From assembly GCA_002839315.1 (NCBI GenBank), contig PGXV01000007.1, positions 191,934 through 255,933 on the forward strand: a stretch of 64,000 nucleotides of DNA, read 5' to 3'. This document shows, in pieces, positions 1 through 15,043 of this stretch (positions within the stretch are counted from its first letter, which is position 1; each line of letters opens with the position of its first letter). The DNA comes from Spirochaetae bacterium HGW-Spirochaetae-3 (GTDB taxonomy: Bacteria; Spirochaetota; Spirochaetia; Treponematales; UBA12059). The notes under the pieces are model-generated. The model saw only the letters and a list, made by a program, of their open reading frames with translations, searched no databases and was not told the origin of the DNA. Both the position numbers and the translations under genes were made by a program.

Positions 1-118
1 TGCGATAAGCTGTATGGGCATGGCCGCCCTTATACCATGGGCGCGATTCGCGCAACAAGTACGGCGAAGCCGGGCGCCGCTCTTGTTAGGGGCCTCCGTT
101 TCGCGCTACCCTCGGCGC

Positions 119-1711
119 ATGAGCGATGAATCCGAGGCGACCGGCCGTCTCGTCCGCGAGAGCGGCAAGTTGTCCGCGCTGACGATGGCGTCGAGGATCC
201 TCGGGCTGATACGCGATCGCACGAGGGGCGGGCTGATGGGGACGGGCGCCCTCGCCGACGCTTTTACCGTGGCCTTCAGCGTGCCCAACCTATTCCGCCG
301 CCTGTTCGCCGAAGGCTCTATGTCCGTAGCCTTCATCCCGACGGTCAAGGCGTACTTCTCGGAGGGCGACCGCGAGAAGACGGAGGAATTCCTGTCGGCC
401 ACCTTCACCGCCCTGACCCTGGCGGTCTGCGCCGTCGTCGTGGCCGGCGTCGCCGCCTCTCCTCTCCTCGTGCGCCTCTTCGATTCGGAGCCGGTCGAGA
501 CGACGGCGCTGATGCGCCTCATGTTCCCGTTCCTCGCCCTCGTGTCCATCGCCGCGTTCTTCCAGGGCATCCTGAACGCGCTCGGCTCGTTCATGCCCTC
601 GGGATTCGCGCCTATCCTGTTCAACCTGAGCTTCATCTTCGTGCCCATGGCTATAGGTAGTACCATGGCCAATCCGGCGCGGGCCATGGCCGTCGGCGTC
701 GTTATAGGCGGGTTTCTGCAGGCGTTATGCCAGTTGCCGTACGTAATACGGCTGGGCGCCCGATTCCGCTTCGTTTCGCCCAAGAAGGCGTTCTCGAACC
801 CCGGTATGCGGCGCGTCATGTCCTTGATCGCGCCGACGATACTCGGTATGGCAGCCTACGAGGTCAACGGCCTGGTCTCCACGTCGCTGGCGACGAGGGC
901 CGGTACCGGCGCCGCTACCGCGCTCAGCTTCTCCCTGCGGCTACAGGAGCTCGTGCTCGGCGTCTTCGTCGTGTCGGTCGGGACGGTGCTGCTACCCGAG
1001 CTGTCCGGGCTCGCCGCGTCGGCCCGCTGGCGCGAATACCGGGAGCGTCTGACTAGAGCCCTCGAGGCGATAGCGCTCATCACGGTACCGGTCGCCGTAT
1101 TCGCGATATGCGAGCGGATCGATATCGTCGCCCTGCTCTTCAAGACTAAGGAATTCGGGAATGCGTCCGTCGCGCAGACGGCGGGCGCGTTCTTCTTCCA
1201 TATGATCGGGCTTCCGTTCATCGGCGCCAACCGTATCCTGGCCCCGGCTTTCTACTCGCGCGGAAACACGAAGACGCCGGCCTATGCGGGTATCGTCGCG
1301 GTCGCGGTCAACGTCATCGCGGCCTTCGCCCTTCAGCCCGCGATGGGCGGTTCCGGCATAGCCCTGGCCCTATCCATCGCGAGCGCCGTCAACACGGCGG
1401 CGCTGATCATTATGCTGTCCCGCGTCGGCATTGACGGGCTCGGCTCCGCGCTCTCGGCCGTCGCCCTCTACGTCGTCAGGCTGCTCGGGTTCTCGGCCGT
1501 GGCGGCGATTCCGGTGCTGCTGCTCAGGAAGCCTTTCGGGGATCTGTTCGGGGCCGCGCCTTCGGGCCTCGTGGCTTACGGCGTCCCGTTCGCGCTTTCC
1601 GCCGTCGCGTTCGCCGCCGTCGGCGTGGGCTTGCTGGCCGTAACCAAGGATCCTGCGGCGGCATTCCTCGTGTCGTCCCTGCGGAGGAGCGGCAGGGGCC
1701 GTTCCGGCTAG
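119..1711 (+). CDS. murJ: Lipid II flippase MurJ (MviN)
   Basis: Inner-membrane flippase that carries lipid II outward for peptidoglycan synthesis; MOP/MATE superfamily. Seen: the N-terminal run ASRILGLIRDRTRG, then ALADAF and FRRLFAEGSMSVAFIPTV, which is the family signature with its cavity arginines, followed by about 14 hydrophobic segments; 530 residues is the usual family length. The frame is open back to position 14, but those 35 residues are Arg-rich, lack a ribosome-binding site and precede the normal family start, so ATG at 119 is preferred. It is followed at once by the tRNA-Thr promoter. Any upstream operon partner lies outside the window. Confidence 0.93.
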   Translation: MSDESEATGRLVRESGKLSALTMASRILGLIRDRTRGGLMGTGALADAFTVAFSVPNLFRRLFAEGSMSVAFIPTVKAYFSEGDREKTEEFLSATFTALTLAVCAVVVAGVAASPLLVRLFDSEPVETTALMRLMFPFLALVSIAAFFQGILNALGSFMPSGFAPILFNLSFIFVPMAIGSTMANPARAMAVGVVIGGFLQALCQLPYVIRLGARFRFVSPKKAFSNPGMRRVMSLIAPTILGMAAYEVNGLVSTSLATRAGTGAATALSFSLRLQELVLGVFVVSVGTVLLPELSGLAASARWREYRERLTRALEAIALITVPVAVFAICERIDIVALLFKTKEFGNASVAQTAGAFFFHMIGLPFIGANRILAPAFYSRGNTKTPAYAGIVAVAVNVIAAFALQPAMGGSGIALALSIASAVNTAALIIMLSRVGIDGLGSALSAVALYVVRLLGFSAVAAIPVLLLRKPFGDLFGAAPSGLVAYGVPFALSAVAFAAVGVGLLAVTKDPAAAFLVSSLRRSGRGRSG

Positions 1712-1733
1712 GTCGATTACGACGGAATCGGCC

Positions 1734-1762
1734 TTGACAAAGCCGGCGACGGTTGCTACAGT
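1734..1762 (+). promoter_or_regulatory. Sigma-70-type promoter of tRNA-Thr/rpmG
   Basis: TTGACA at 1734-1739, a 17-bp spacer, and TACAGT at 1757-1762. The predicted start is about 1769, 9 nt before the mature tRNA. The sequence after the -10 box is GC-rich (ACCGGCGC), the kind of discriminator found at stringently controlled promoters. The arms GCCGG (1742-1746) and CCGGC (1764-1768) flank the -10 box. Confidence 0.75.
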
Positions 1763-1777
1763 ACCGGCGCTTGTAAC

Positions 1778-1850
1778 GCCCTTGTAGCTCAGTTGGCAGA
1801 GCACATCCATGGTAAGGATGAGGTCATCGGTTCGATTCCGATCGAGGGCT
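1778..1850 (+). tRNA. tRNA-Thr(GGT)
   Basis: 73-nt cloverleaf. Acceptor GCCCTTG (1778-1784) pairs with CGAGGGC (1843-1849) through one G-T wobble. D stem GCTC/GAGC; anticodon stem CATCC/GGATG enclosing loop ATGGTAA with anticodon GGT at 1811-1813; T arm ATCGG-TTCGATT-CCGAT. Discriminator base is T1850. CCA is not encoded. Confidence 0.95.
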
Positions 1851-1864
1851 TTTAGATAAAGCTC

Positions 1865-1919
1865 GGAGGCTGGTCGGCGCGACCGACGCGACGCGTCGTA
1901 CCGGGGCTCCATTTTTTTT
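1865..1919 (+). terminator. Possible terminator/attenuator between tRNA-Thr and rpmG
   Basis: A GC-rich segment with nested complementarity (GGAG...CTCC outer arms, GTCGG/CCGAC and CGACGCG/CGCGTCG inside) runs directly into eight T residues at 1912-1919. The outer stem has mismatches, so partial read-through into rpmG is likely rather than full termination. Confidence 0.5.
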
Positions 1920-1965
1920 CGACGCCCGATCGTGCTGGCGTTAATATTCCGGGAGGGATCCGACC

Positions 1966-2139
1966 ATGGCTGGTAAGAAGCAGACCGTAGAGATCATCGC
2001 TCTTGCGTGCACCGAATGCAAGCGCAGAAATTATACGACGACGAAGAACAGGAAGACCAAGCAGGAGAAGCTTGAGCTTATGAAGTATTGCAAGTGGGAC
2101 CACAAGCATACCCTTCATAAGGAAACGAAGGTAAAGTAG
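1966..2139 (+). CDS. rpmG: 50S ribosomal protein L33
   Basis: 57-residue protein of the large-subunit E-site region. GGGAGGGA stands 7 nt before the ATG. Sequence shows [15 protein letters not shown] and [15 protein letters not shown], the L33 hallmarks. The first zinc pair is intact (C15, C18). The second, normally C-x2-C in the zinc-binding form, reads C42-K-W-D45, so one ligand is Asp. The order rpmG-tRNA-Trp-secE-nusG is the common bacterial arrangement and supports the call; the gene is too short for most ORF cut-offs. Confidence 0.93.
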   Translation: MAGKKQTVEIIALACTECKRRNYTTTKNRKTKQEKLELMKYCKWDHKHTLHKETKVK

Positions 2140-2161
2140 CCTTCGGTTTTCTGGGTGACGC

Positions 2162-2187
2162 CGCGATCCCGCGTTGACGGGATCGCG
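2162..2187 (+). promoter_or_regulatory. Perfect 10-bp stem-loop between rpmG and tRNA-Trp
   Basis: CGCGATCCCG (2162-2171) and CGGGATCGCG (2178-2187) are exact complements around a 6-nt loop. There is no T-run after it, so an RNA processing or stability element freeing tRNA-Trp is more likely than intrinsic termination. A weaker ACCCGG/CCGGGT pair follows at 2194-2222. Confidence 0.6.
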
Positions 2188-2230
2188 TCGTGTACCCGGC
2201 AGGTTCTGGGAGCCTTCCGGGTTCACGATT

Positions 2231-2303
2231 AGGCCAGTAGCTCTAATGGTAGAGCGCCGGTCTCCAAAACCGGATGTTGAGGGTTCGAATCCTTCCTGGC
2301 CTG
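2231..2303 (+). tRNA. tRNA-Trp(CCA)
   Basis: Acceptor AGGCCAG (2231-2237) pairs fully with CTGGCCT (2296-2302); discriminator G2303. Anticodon stem CCGGT/ACCGG encloses loop CTCCAAA, giving anticodon CCA at 2264-2266. T-loop TTCGAAT is normal. Its position just before secE is a conserved bacterial arrangement. Confidence 0.96.
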
Positions 2304-2419
2304 TACATCCGGCCGATAATCGCGAGCCGCGCCGGATGGCGCGGCAGCGCTGTTTACGAGCGATCGGGTAGTGACGCGAACATGTGTTTTCGATTCGATA
2401 CCGCCTTCAAGGAGCCTTC

Positions 2420-2599
2420 ATGAAAAAGATAGTCCAGTTCTTCAAGGATAGTGTCGGCGAGCTCAAGAAGGTCGTATGGCCTTCCAGGGATAGCGTTATC
2501 GCTTCGACCAAGGTGGTGCTCCTCTCCACCATCGCAGTAGCGCTATTCCTCGGCGTCGTGGACTTCCTTCTGGTCCGCGGCATCGACCTGCTGTTCTGA
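2420..2599 (+). CDS. secE: Preprotein translocase subunit SecE
   Basis: 59-residue single-span SecE of the short bacterial type; clamps SecY in the Sec translocon. The amphipathic segment FFKDSVGELKKVVWPSRDSV (residues about 6-25) is the family signature, followed by one membrane helix. AAGGAG lies 6 nt before ATG 2420; the in-frame ATG 12 codons upstream lacks a ribosome-binding site and is rejected. Thirteen nucleotides separate it from nusG. Confidence 0.95.
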   Translation: MKKIVQFFKDSVGELKKVVWPSRDSVIASTKVVLLSTIAVALFLGVVDFLLVRGIDLLF

Positions 2600-2612
2600 G
2601 CCGGTCGTAGTA

Positions 2613-3170
2613 ATGGCAAAGTCCTGGTACGTCCTGCACGTCTACTCCGGCTATGAGGCCAAGATCGAGCGGACCATTCGCATGCTCATCGCCAATAACG
2701 ATCTCGATGGCGCCGTCGTCACGGATATCAAGATCCCGAGCGAGGAAGTCGTGGACGTCAAGGACGGGAAGCGGCGGACGACCCAGCGCAAGATGCTCCC
2801 CGGTTATATTCTCGTCGAGATGGACCTGCCTCAGGATAACTGGAAGGCTACCTGTTCCGCTATCCGTAAGATTACCGGCGTTACCGGCTTCGTCGGCGCT
2901 ACCATGCACCACAAGCCCGCCCCGATATCGGGCGAGGAGGCTCGTCATATCCTGCAGCGCGCCGGCGAGATCAAGGGCGACCGGCCGGCCAAGTCGAGGC
3001 AGAGTTTCTCCGTCGGGGAGCAGGTCAAGATCATCGAGGGGCCGTTCGACTCGTTTACCGGAACGATCGAGGAAGTCAGTACCGACAAGAACAAGCTACG
3101 GGTCATGGTCGGCATCTTCGGGCGGGCGACGCCCGTAGAGGTCGATATGCTCCAGGTAGAGAAGGTTTAA
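2613..3170 (+). CDS. nusG: Transcription termination/antitermination factor NusG
   Basis: 185-residue NusG, which binds the RNA polymerase clamp helices and couples transcription with Rho or the ribosome. Seen: NGN domain from WYVLHVYSGYE to about residue 105, including MLPGYILVEM, then a linker and a C-terminal KOW domain (GEQVKIIEGPFDSFTGTI). Length is normal and no spirochaetal insertion is evident. The start has only a weak ribosome-binding site, consistent with translational coupling to secE just upstream. Confidence 0.97.
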   Translation: MAKSWYVLHVYSGYEAKIERTIRMLIANNDLDGAVVTDIKIPSEEVVDVKDGKRRTTQRKMLPGYILVEMDLPQDNWKATCSAIRKITGVTGFVGATMHHKPAPISGEEARHILQRAGEIKGDRPAKSRQSFSVGEQVKIIEGPFDSFTGTIEEVSTDKNKLRVMVGIFGRATPVEVDMLQVEKV

Positions 3171-3444
3171 TCAAGGCAAGCGGCGCCCTCGCGGCGCTTC
3201 TCATAGGTTCGGGTTACAAGCAGGGTCGCGCGGATACGCGCGGCGCGCCCGGTGGGGCGCGGAACCGGTCATGCCGGGGACCCGCTCCGTATGATGGGAG
3301 CCTTCCGTACCAAGAACGTCGCCTTTATCGGCTGCGTTTACCCGACGGAAGGCGCTATCCCCGGCTACCGATCCCCTTTTCGGAGGGGACGACCGGGGCC
3401 CGGACGCCGAAAGGCGCCACGGGACACCACGAAAGGAGTCGTTT
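3171..3444 (+). promoter_or_regulatory. rplK leader region with several stem-loops
   Basis: No convincing gene. Stem-loops seen: GCGCC/GGCGC at 3183-3197; a 9-bp exact pair GCCTTCCGT (3300-3308)/ACGGAAGGC (3345-3353) with a 36-nt loop; TCCCC/GGGGA at 3372-3389; and CGCC-GAAA-GGCG at 3405-3416, a GNRA-capped hairpin 28 nt before the rplK start. This is the place where L1 autoregulates rplK-rplA in other bacteria, but I cannot show an L1 site here. No TTGACA-like box was found. Confidence 0.5.
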
Positions 3445-3876
3445 ATGGCTAAGAAAGTGGTCACCGCGATCATCAAGTTGCAGTGCCCCGCAGGCAAGGC
3501 TACGCCCGCGCCGCCCGTCGGACCAGCTCTCGGTCCTCATGGCGTCAGCGCCCCGCAGTTTTGTCAGCAGTTCAACGACAGGACCAAGGCCATGGAGCAG
3601 GGGCTCACCATTCCCTGCGTCATCACGGTCTACAAGGACAAGTCCTTCACCTTCATCACGAAGACGCCGCCGGCGTCCGTGCTCATCAAGAAGGCTATCG
3701 GGCTGGACAAGGGTTCTCCCATTCCCCACAAGCAGAAGGTCGGCAAGATCCCTCACGCCAAGGTGACCGAGATCGCCAAGCTCAAGCTCAAGGATCTCTC
3801 GGCCAACGACGTAGAGGCCGCCGAGCGCATCATAGCCGGAACTGCCCGCGCCATGGGCGTCGAAGTGGAGTGGTAA
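3445..3876 (+). CDS. rplK: 50S ribosomal protein L11
   Basis: 143-residue L11, which binds 23S rRNA helices 43/44 in the GTPase-associated centre and is needed for RelA activation. The N-terminal proline-rich run [14 protein letters not shown] and the C-terminal rRNA-binding domain ending [15 protein letters not shown] are diagnostic. AAAGGAG sits 6 nt before the ATG. The next gene, rplA, begins 3 nt after the stop, so the pair is co-transcribed and probably coupled. Confidence 0.98.
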   Translation: MAKKVVTAIIKLQCPAGKATPAPPVGPALGPHGVSAPQFCQQFNDRTKAMEQGLTIPCVITVYKDKSFTFITKTPPASVLIKKAIGLDKGSPIPHKQKVGKIPHAKVTEIAKLKLKDLSANDVEAAERIIAGTARAMGVEVEW

Positions 3877-3879
3877 GCG

Positions 3880-4563
3880 ATGAAGCACGGTAAGAAATAC
3901 AGGGAAGTGGCCAAGAAGGTCGACGCGGAAAAGTCCTATGACGTCTCCGAGGCCTGCGCGCTCCTCAAGGAGCTGAAGGTAGCCAAGTTCGACGAGACGG
4001 TCGAGGTCCATATCAGGCTTAACCTTAAGAAGAGCCAGACGGTACGCGACACGGTCGTGCTTCCTCACCAGTTCAAGGCCGAGAAGAAGGTACTCGTCTT
4101 CTGTAAGCCCGAGAAGGAGAAGGAAGCCCAGGAGGCCGGAGCCACCTACTTCGGTAGCGACGAGCTGATCGAGAAGATAAAGGGCGGATGGATGGACTTC
4201 GATATCGCGGTGGCGACGCCCGATATGATGAAGGACGTCGGCCGTCTCGGTATGGTTCTCGGGCGCAAGGGCCTCATGCCTAACCCCAAGACCGGTACCG
4301 TTACCTTCGACATCAAGGCCGCCATCGGCGAGCTGAAGAAGGGCCGTACCGAGTTCAGGTCCGACAAGTCCAATATCATCCATATCGCCGTCGGCAAGAT
4401 CTCGATGGAGGCGGCGCAGATCGCCGGCAACCTCGAGGCCCTGCTCGGCGAGGTCAATCGCAAGCGCCCGTCCGACGTCAAGGGAGAGTTCGTCCAGTCC
4501 GTTTACCTGGCCGGGACCATGACCCCTAGCGTCAAGGTCGCCACGGCGAAGGCAGAGAGGTAA
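3880..4563 (+). CDS. rplA: 50S ribosomal protein L1
   Basis: 227-residue L1 of the mobile stalk at the E site, and in many bacteria the translational repressor of its own operon. MKHGKKYREVAKKVD at the N-terminus, then the two-domain core with LGRKGLMPNPKTGTV, GRTEFRSDKSNIIHIAVGK and YLAGTMTPSVKV. Standard length. Only 3 nt follow its stop before rplJ. Confidence 0.98.
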   Translation: MKHGKKYREVAKKVDAEKSYDVSEACALLKELKVAKFDETVEVHIRLNLKKSQTVRDTVVLPHQFKAEKKVLVFCKPEKEKEAQEAGATYFGSDELIEKIKGGWMDFDIAVATPDMMKDVGRLGMVLGRKGLMPNPKTGTVTFDIKAAIGELKKGRTEFRSDKSNIIHIAVGKISMEAAQIAGNLEALLGEVNRKRPSDVKGEFVQSVYLAGTMTPSVKVATAKAER

Positions 4564-4566
4564 GAT

Positions 4567-5103
4567 ATGGCCCTACGCGCAAAGAAGACTCAGCCCAGCA
4601 AGGTCGAGGCCATCGAGGCCGTCGGCGCCAAGATCGCCGCCGCTACCGACTTTATCTTCACCGATTACCGCGGACTGACCGTGGAGCAGATAACGGCCCT
4701 CAGGGACCAGCTCCGCGCGAAGAACGCCGAGTATCATATCGTCAAGAATAACTTCGCCCGGATCGCGTTCGAGCGTAGCGAATCCCCCGACGTCAGCGGG
4801 CTTCTCGTCGGCCCTACCGCCGTAGCGTTTACCCAGGCCGATTCCAACGAGGTCGCCAAGATTATCCTCGACTTCGGCAAGGAGACGTCCGTCAAGCTCA
4901 AGGGCGGCATCGTCGACAAGTTCTTCTATGACAAGGTGCAGATGGAGGCTTTCTCCAAGCTGCCGGGCAAGAGCCAGCTCCTGTCCATGCTCATGAGCGC
5001 CATGAACGCGCCGCTCCAGAACCTCGTGTACGCCATGAACGGCATTCCCACGAAGCTCGTGCGGACGTTGCAGGCGGTCGCCGATCAGAAGAGCGCCCAG
5101 TAA
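4567..5103 (+). CDS. rplJ: 50S ribosomal protein L10
   Basis: 178-residue L10, the base of the L7/L12 stalk. N-terminal domain with FTDYRGLTVEQITALRDQLR and the C-terminal helix that holds L12 dimers (about residues 140-178). Purine-rich GAGAGGTAAG precedes the ATG. The stop is followed by 131 nt holding two hairpins before rplL, which may help set the higher L12 dosage. Confidence 0.97.
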   Translation: MALRAKKTQPSKVEAIEAVGAKIAAATDFIFTDYRGLTVEQITALRDQLRAKNAEYHIVKNNFARIAFERSESPDVSGLLVGPTAVAFTQADSNEVAKIILDFGKETSVKLKGGIVDKFFYDKVQMEAFSKLPGKSQLLSMLMSAMNAPLQNLVYAMNGIPTKLVRTLQAVADQKSAQ

Positions 5104-5166
5104 CGCTCGGACCCAGTAATTCGCGGCGTTCAGGCTTCGGTAGCTGCCGTACCTGTTCGCCTTGAT

Positions 5167-5205
5167 GCCTTCCGTATTCGGGAGGCGCTTTTCCCTAGGA
5201 AAAGC
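5167..5205 (+). promoter_or_regulatory. Two adjacent hairpins between rplJ and rplL
   Basis: First hairpin 5167-5186: GCCTTCC/GGGAGGC with one G-T pair. Second, immediately adjacent, 5187-5205: GCTTTTCC-CTA-GGAAAAGC, exact 8-bp stem, followed by AATCGTTTT. The second resembles a weak intrinsic terminator or a processing site. It lies about 30 nt before the rplL start. Confidence 0.6.
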
Positions 5206-5234
5206 AATCGTTTTAGCCATAAGGAGAAGATAAT

Positions 5235-5618
5235 ATGGCAGCACTTACCTCCGATCAGATCCTGGACGCCATCGCCTCGATGACCGTCCTCGAGGTTTCC
5301 GCTCTCGTCAAGGCCATGGAAGAGAAGTTCGGCGTCACCGCCGCCGCTCCCGTAGCCATGGTAGCCGGCGGAGCCGCCGCCGCCGCCCCCGCAGAAGAGC
5401 AGACCGAGTTCACCGTCATCCTCAAGGGCGGCGTTCCCGCCGACAAGAAGATTTCCATCATCAAGGAAGTCCGCACGATCACCGGCCTGGGCCTCAAGGA
5501 GGCCAAGGATCTCGTCGAGGCCGGCGAGAAGCCCCTCAAGGAAGGCGTGCCCAAGGACGAGGCCGAGAAGATCAAGAAAGCGATCACCGAAGCCGGCGGC
5601 GCCGTCGAGATAAAGTAA
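5235..5618 (+). CDS. rplL: 50S ribosomal protein L7/L12
   Basis: 127-residue stalk protein that recruits translational GTPases. N-terminal dimerisation domain (residues 1-34), an Ala/Pro-rich hinge (about 35-55), and the C-terminal factor-binding domain with [20 protein letters not shown] and a terminal [18 protein letters not shown] lies 7 nt before the ATG. Present in four or more copies per ribosome, so the hairpin-rich spacers on both sides are worth noting. Confidence 0.98.
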   Translation: MAALTSDQILDAIASMTVLEVSALVKAMEEKFGVTAAAPVAMVAGGAAAAAPAEEQTEFTVILKGGVPADKKISIIKEVRTITGLGLKEAKDLVEAGEKPLKEGVPKDEAEKIKKAITEAGGAVEIK

Positions 5619-5676
5619 GGATCTTGAAGAAAGCGTCGAAACAACGCTACTCCCGCCACGGCTTCGCGCCGCGGTT

Positions 5677-5709
5677 AGAGGTACCGGGCGCGCAGCGCCC
5701 GGTACCTCT
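5677..5709 (+). promoter_or_regulatory. Perfect 14-bp stem-loop between rplL and rpoB
   Basis: AGAGGTACCGGGCG (5677-5690) and CGCCCGGTACCTCT (5696-5709) are exact complements with the 5-nt loop CGCAG. No T-run follows. It occupies the position of the E. coli rplL-rpoB attenuator and RNase III site that lowers rpoBC expression relative to L12, so a similar role is inferred. Confidence 0.7.
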
Positions 5710-5762
5710 TCGCGCCTTACGCACGAACATCGCGCGCGGCGCTCCTGGTGAAGCATATAGTC

Positions 5763-5789
5763 GCGGCTCCTTCCCGAAGGAAGCGCCGC
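5763..5789 (+). promoter_or_regulatory. Second stem-loop in the rpoB leader
   Basis: GCGGC (5763-5767) pairs with GCCGC (5785-5789), enclosing a further CCTTC/GAAGG pairing; GTTTACC follows. A short secondary hairpin about 55 nt before the rpoB start, possibly part of the same attenuation region as the 14-bp hairpin upstream. Confidence 0.4.
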
Positions 5790-5845
5790 GTTTACCATAG
5801 ATTCAGTTAAAAACGCGTACACCGGAACCACGAGAGGGGGTAACG

Positions 5846-9340
<3,495 letters not shown>

Positions 9341-9360
9341 CCTATTTTCGAGTCGGAACA

Positions 9361-9459
9361 AAGAGGATAAGAGGATAAGAGGAAGGAAAGAGGATGAGCG
9401 GAGGGACGATACCGATGGATGCGTCTTCTCTTTCTCGTCTCGTCTCCTCTTATTCTCTT
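9361..9459 (+). repeat. Homopurine/homopyrimidine inverted repeat between rpoB and rpoC
   Basis: The left arm (9361-9394) is almost pure purine, built from AAGAGGAT-like units. The right arm (9426-9459) is almost pure pyrimidine and is its complement: of 34 facing positions about 28 pair, counting G-U. The loop is 31 nt. It would form a long RNA hairpin in the 172-nt rpoB-rpoC spacer. Asymmetric purine strands with mirror character can also form triplex DNA. Most bacteria have a short, unstructured spacer here. Confidence 0.7.
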
Positions 9460-9512
9460 CGTTCGTCCTATGTATACGACGCGTATACAGCCCGCTTTAA
9501 GGGGGAGACTGC

Positions 9513-13883
<4,371 letters not shown>

Positions 13884-13902
13884 TATCCGGGCGGTCAGGA
13901 TG

Positions 13903-13964
13903 CCGAGGCCCCTCGGAGACCGATTGACACGGGGGGCCGAGGAATTCTATTGTCTATCCTCGGC
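13903..13964 (+). promoter_or_regulatory. Promoter of rpsL-rpsG embedded in CCGAGG inverted repeats
   Basis: TTGACA at 13924-13929, 18-bp spacer, TATTGT at 13948-13953. Four copies of one half-site surround it: CCGAGG (13903-13908), CCTCGG (13911-13916), GCCGAGG (13936-13942) and CCTCGGC (13958-13964). The last two form an exact 7-bp inverted repeat centred on the -10 box; the first two form a small hairpin that could help end rpoC transcription. Alternative pairing between the two hairpins is possible. Confidence 0.6.
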
Positions 13965-14060
13965 GCGTACTACTGACGCGTCGATTAATTCGCAATTCGT
14001 GTACCAATGAAATATGCCGGGCGATGCTGAAGTCCGGACACAACAGGAGACCACGGTTTA

Positions 14061-14435
14061 ATGCCTACGATCAACCAGCTTATCCGGATGGGCCGAAAAC
14101 AGTCCATCTGGAAGACCAAGAGCCCGGCGCTCAACGAGTGCCCTCAGAAGCGCGGCGTTTGCACCCGCGTCATGACGGTCACCCCGAAGAAGCCGAATTC
14201 GGCCCTCCGGAAGGTCGCCCGCGTACGCCTGTCCCACGGCATCGAGGTGACGGCTTACATTCCGGGCGTCGGCCACAATCTGCAGGAGCACTCCGTAGTG
14301 CTGTTGCGCGGCGGACGCGTCAAGGATCTTCCGGGCGTTCGATACCATATCATTCGCGGCGCCAAGGATACCCTGGGCGTGGCGGACCGCAAGCAGGCGC
14401 GCTCCAAGTACGGCGCCAAGCGGCCTAAGGCTTAA
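14061..14435 (+). CDS. rpsL: 30S ribosomal protein S12
   Basis: 124-residue S12 of the decoding centre. The loops [11 protein letters not shown] (K43) and [13 protein letters not shown] (K88, D89, P91) carry the residues of streptomycin-sensitive S12, including the aspartate that is methylthiolated in other bacteria. CAGGAGACC precedes the ATG. Twelve nucleotides separate it from rpsG. fusA, usually next in this operon, is absent. Confidence 0.98.
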   Translation: MPTINQLIRMGRKQSIWKTKSPALNECPQKRGVCTRVMTVTPKKPNSALRKVARVRLSHGIEVTAYIPGVGHNLQEHSVVLLRGGRVKDLPGVRYHIIRGAKDTLGVADRKQARSKYGAKRPKA

Positions 14436-14447
14436 GGGGGAACGATC

Positions 14448-14918
14448 ATGGGACGAAAAAAGAAGTCCGAGGATCGCGGTCACCAGCCCGATGCCAGATA
14501 TAACAGCGTCACGATAACCAAATTCATCTGCAGGATGATGTGGCAGGGCAAGAAGTCCACCGTGACGAGCATCATGTACGACTCGATGGGGCAGCTCCAG
14601 GAAAAAGCCGGAGTCCCGGCCCTCGAGGCGTTCATGAAGGCCATGGATAACGTAAAGCCGATGGTCGAGGTCAAGTCCCGACGCGTAGGCGGCGCCACCT
14701 ATCAGGTGCCTAACGAAATCCGCGATACGCGCCGCGAGGCTCTCGCGATGCGCTGGGTCATAGCCGCCGCGCGCAAGCGCTCCGGTAAGTCGATGGCGGA
14801 CCGCTTGGCGGCCGAGCTTACCGACGCCTTCAACGGCACCGGTACCGCGGTCAAGAAGCGCGAGGATACGCACAGGATGGCGGAAGCCAATAAGGCGTTC
14901 GCTCACTACCGCTGGTAA
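14448..14918 (+). CDS. rpsG: 30S ribosomal protein S7
   Basis: 156-residue S7, the primary assembly protein of the 30S head. Contains [36 protein letters not shown] and a C-terminal [20 protein letters not shown], all diagnostic. GGGGGAACG precedes the ATG. In E. coli S7 represses this operon; no equivalent site could be recognised in the 12-nt spacer. Confidence 0.98.
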   Translation: MGRKKKSEDRGHQPDARYNSVTITKFICRMMWQGKKSTVTSIMYDSMGQLQEKAGVPALEAFMKAMDNVKPMVEVKSRRVGGATYQVPNEIRDTRREALAMRWVIAAARKRSGKSMADRLAAELTDAFNGTGTAVKKREDTHRMAEANKAFAHYRW

Positions 14919-14944
14919 GGCGGGAAGGCGCGGGGCTAGCCCCG

Positions 14945-14982
14945 GCGCGGCCCTTGATAAGGCCGCGCTAGCCTATTATACT
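14945..14982 (+). promoter_or_regulatory. Promoter of tuf overlapping an 8-bp inverted repeat
   Basis: TTGATA at 14954-14959, a 17-bp spacer and TATACT at 14977-14982 form a good sigma-70-type promoter 62 nt before tuf. GCGCGGCC (14945-14952) and GGCCGCGC (14961-14968) are exact complements that straddle the -35 box; in RNA from rpsG they would form a hairpin that could reduce read-through. Confidence 0.7.
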
Positions 14983-15043
14983 GACGGGACCTGCGCTCGG
15001 CGCCGGTTCCCTTTTTTCGTAATACCAGGCTAGGAGGATACCA

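Noticed and set aside
3252-3452. Possible small protein in the rplK leader
   Set aside because: Pro/Arg/Gly-rich product, no ribosome-binding site, and the region is dominated by stem-loops.
3355-4383. 342-codon minus-strand frame over the rplK leader, rplK and rplA
   Set aside because: Covers certain genes on the other strand and has no family features.
5795-5810. GATTCA before rpoB as a fourth TetR operator
   Set aside because: Only the right half matches; the ATGA left half and the -10 spacing are absent.
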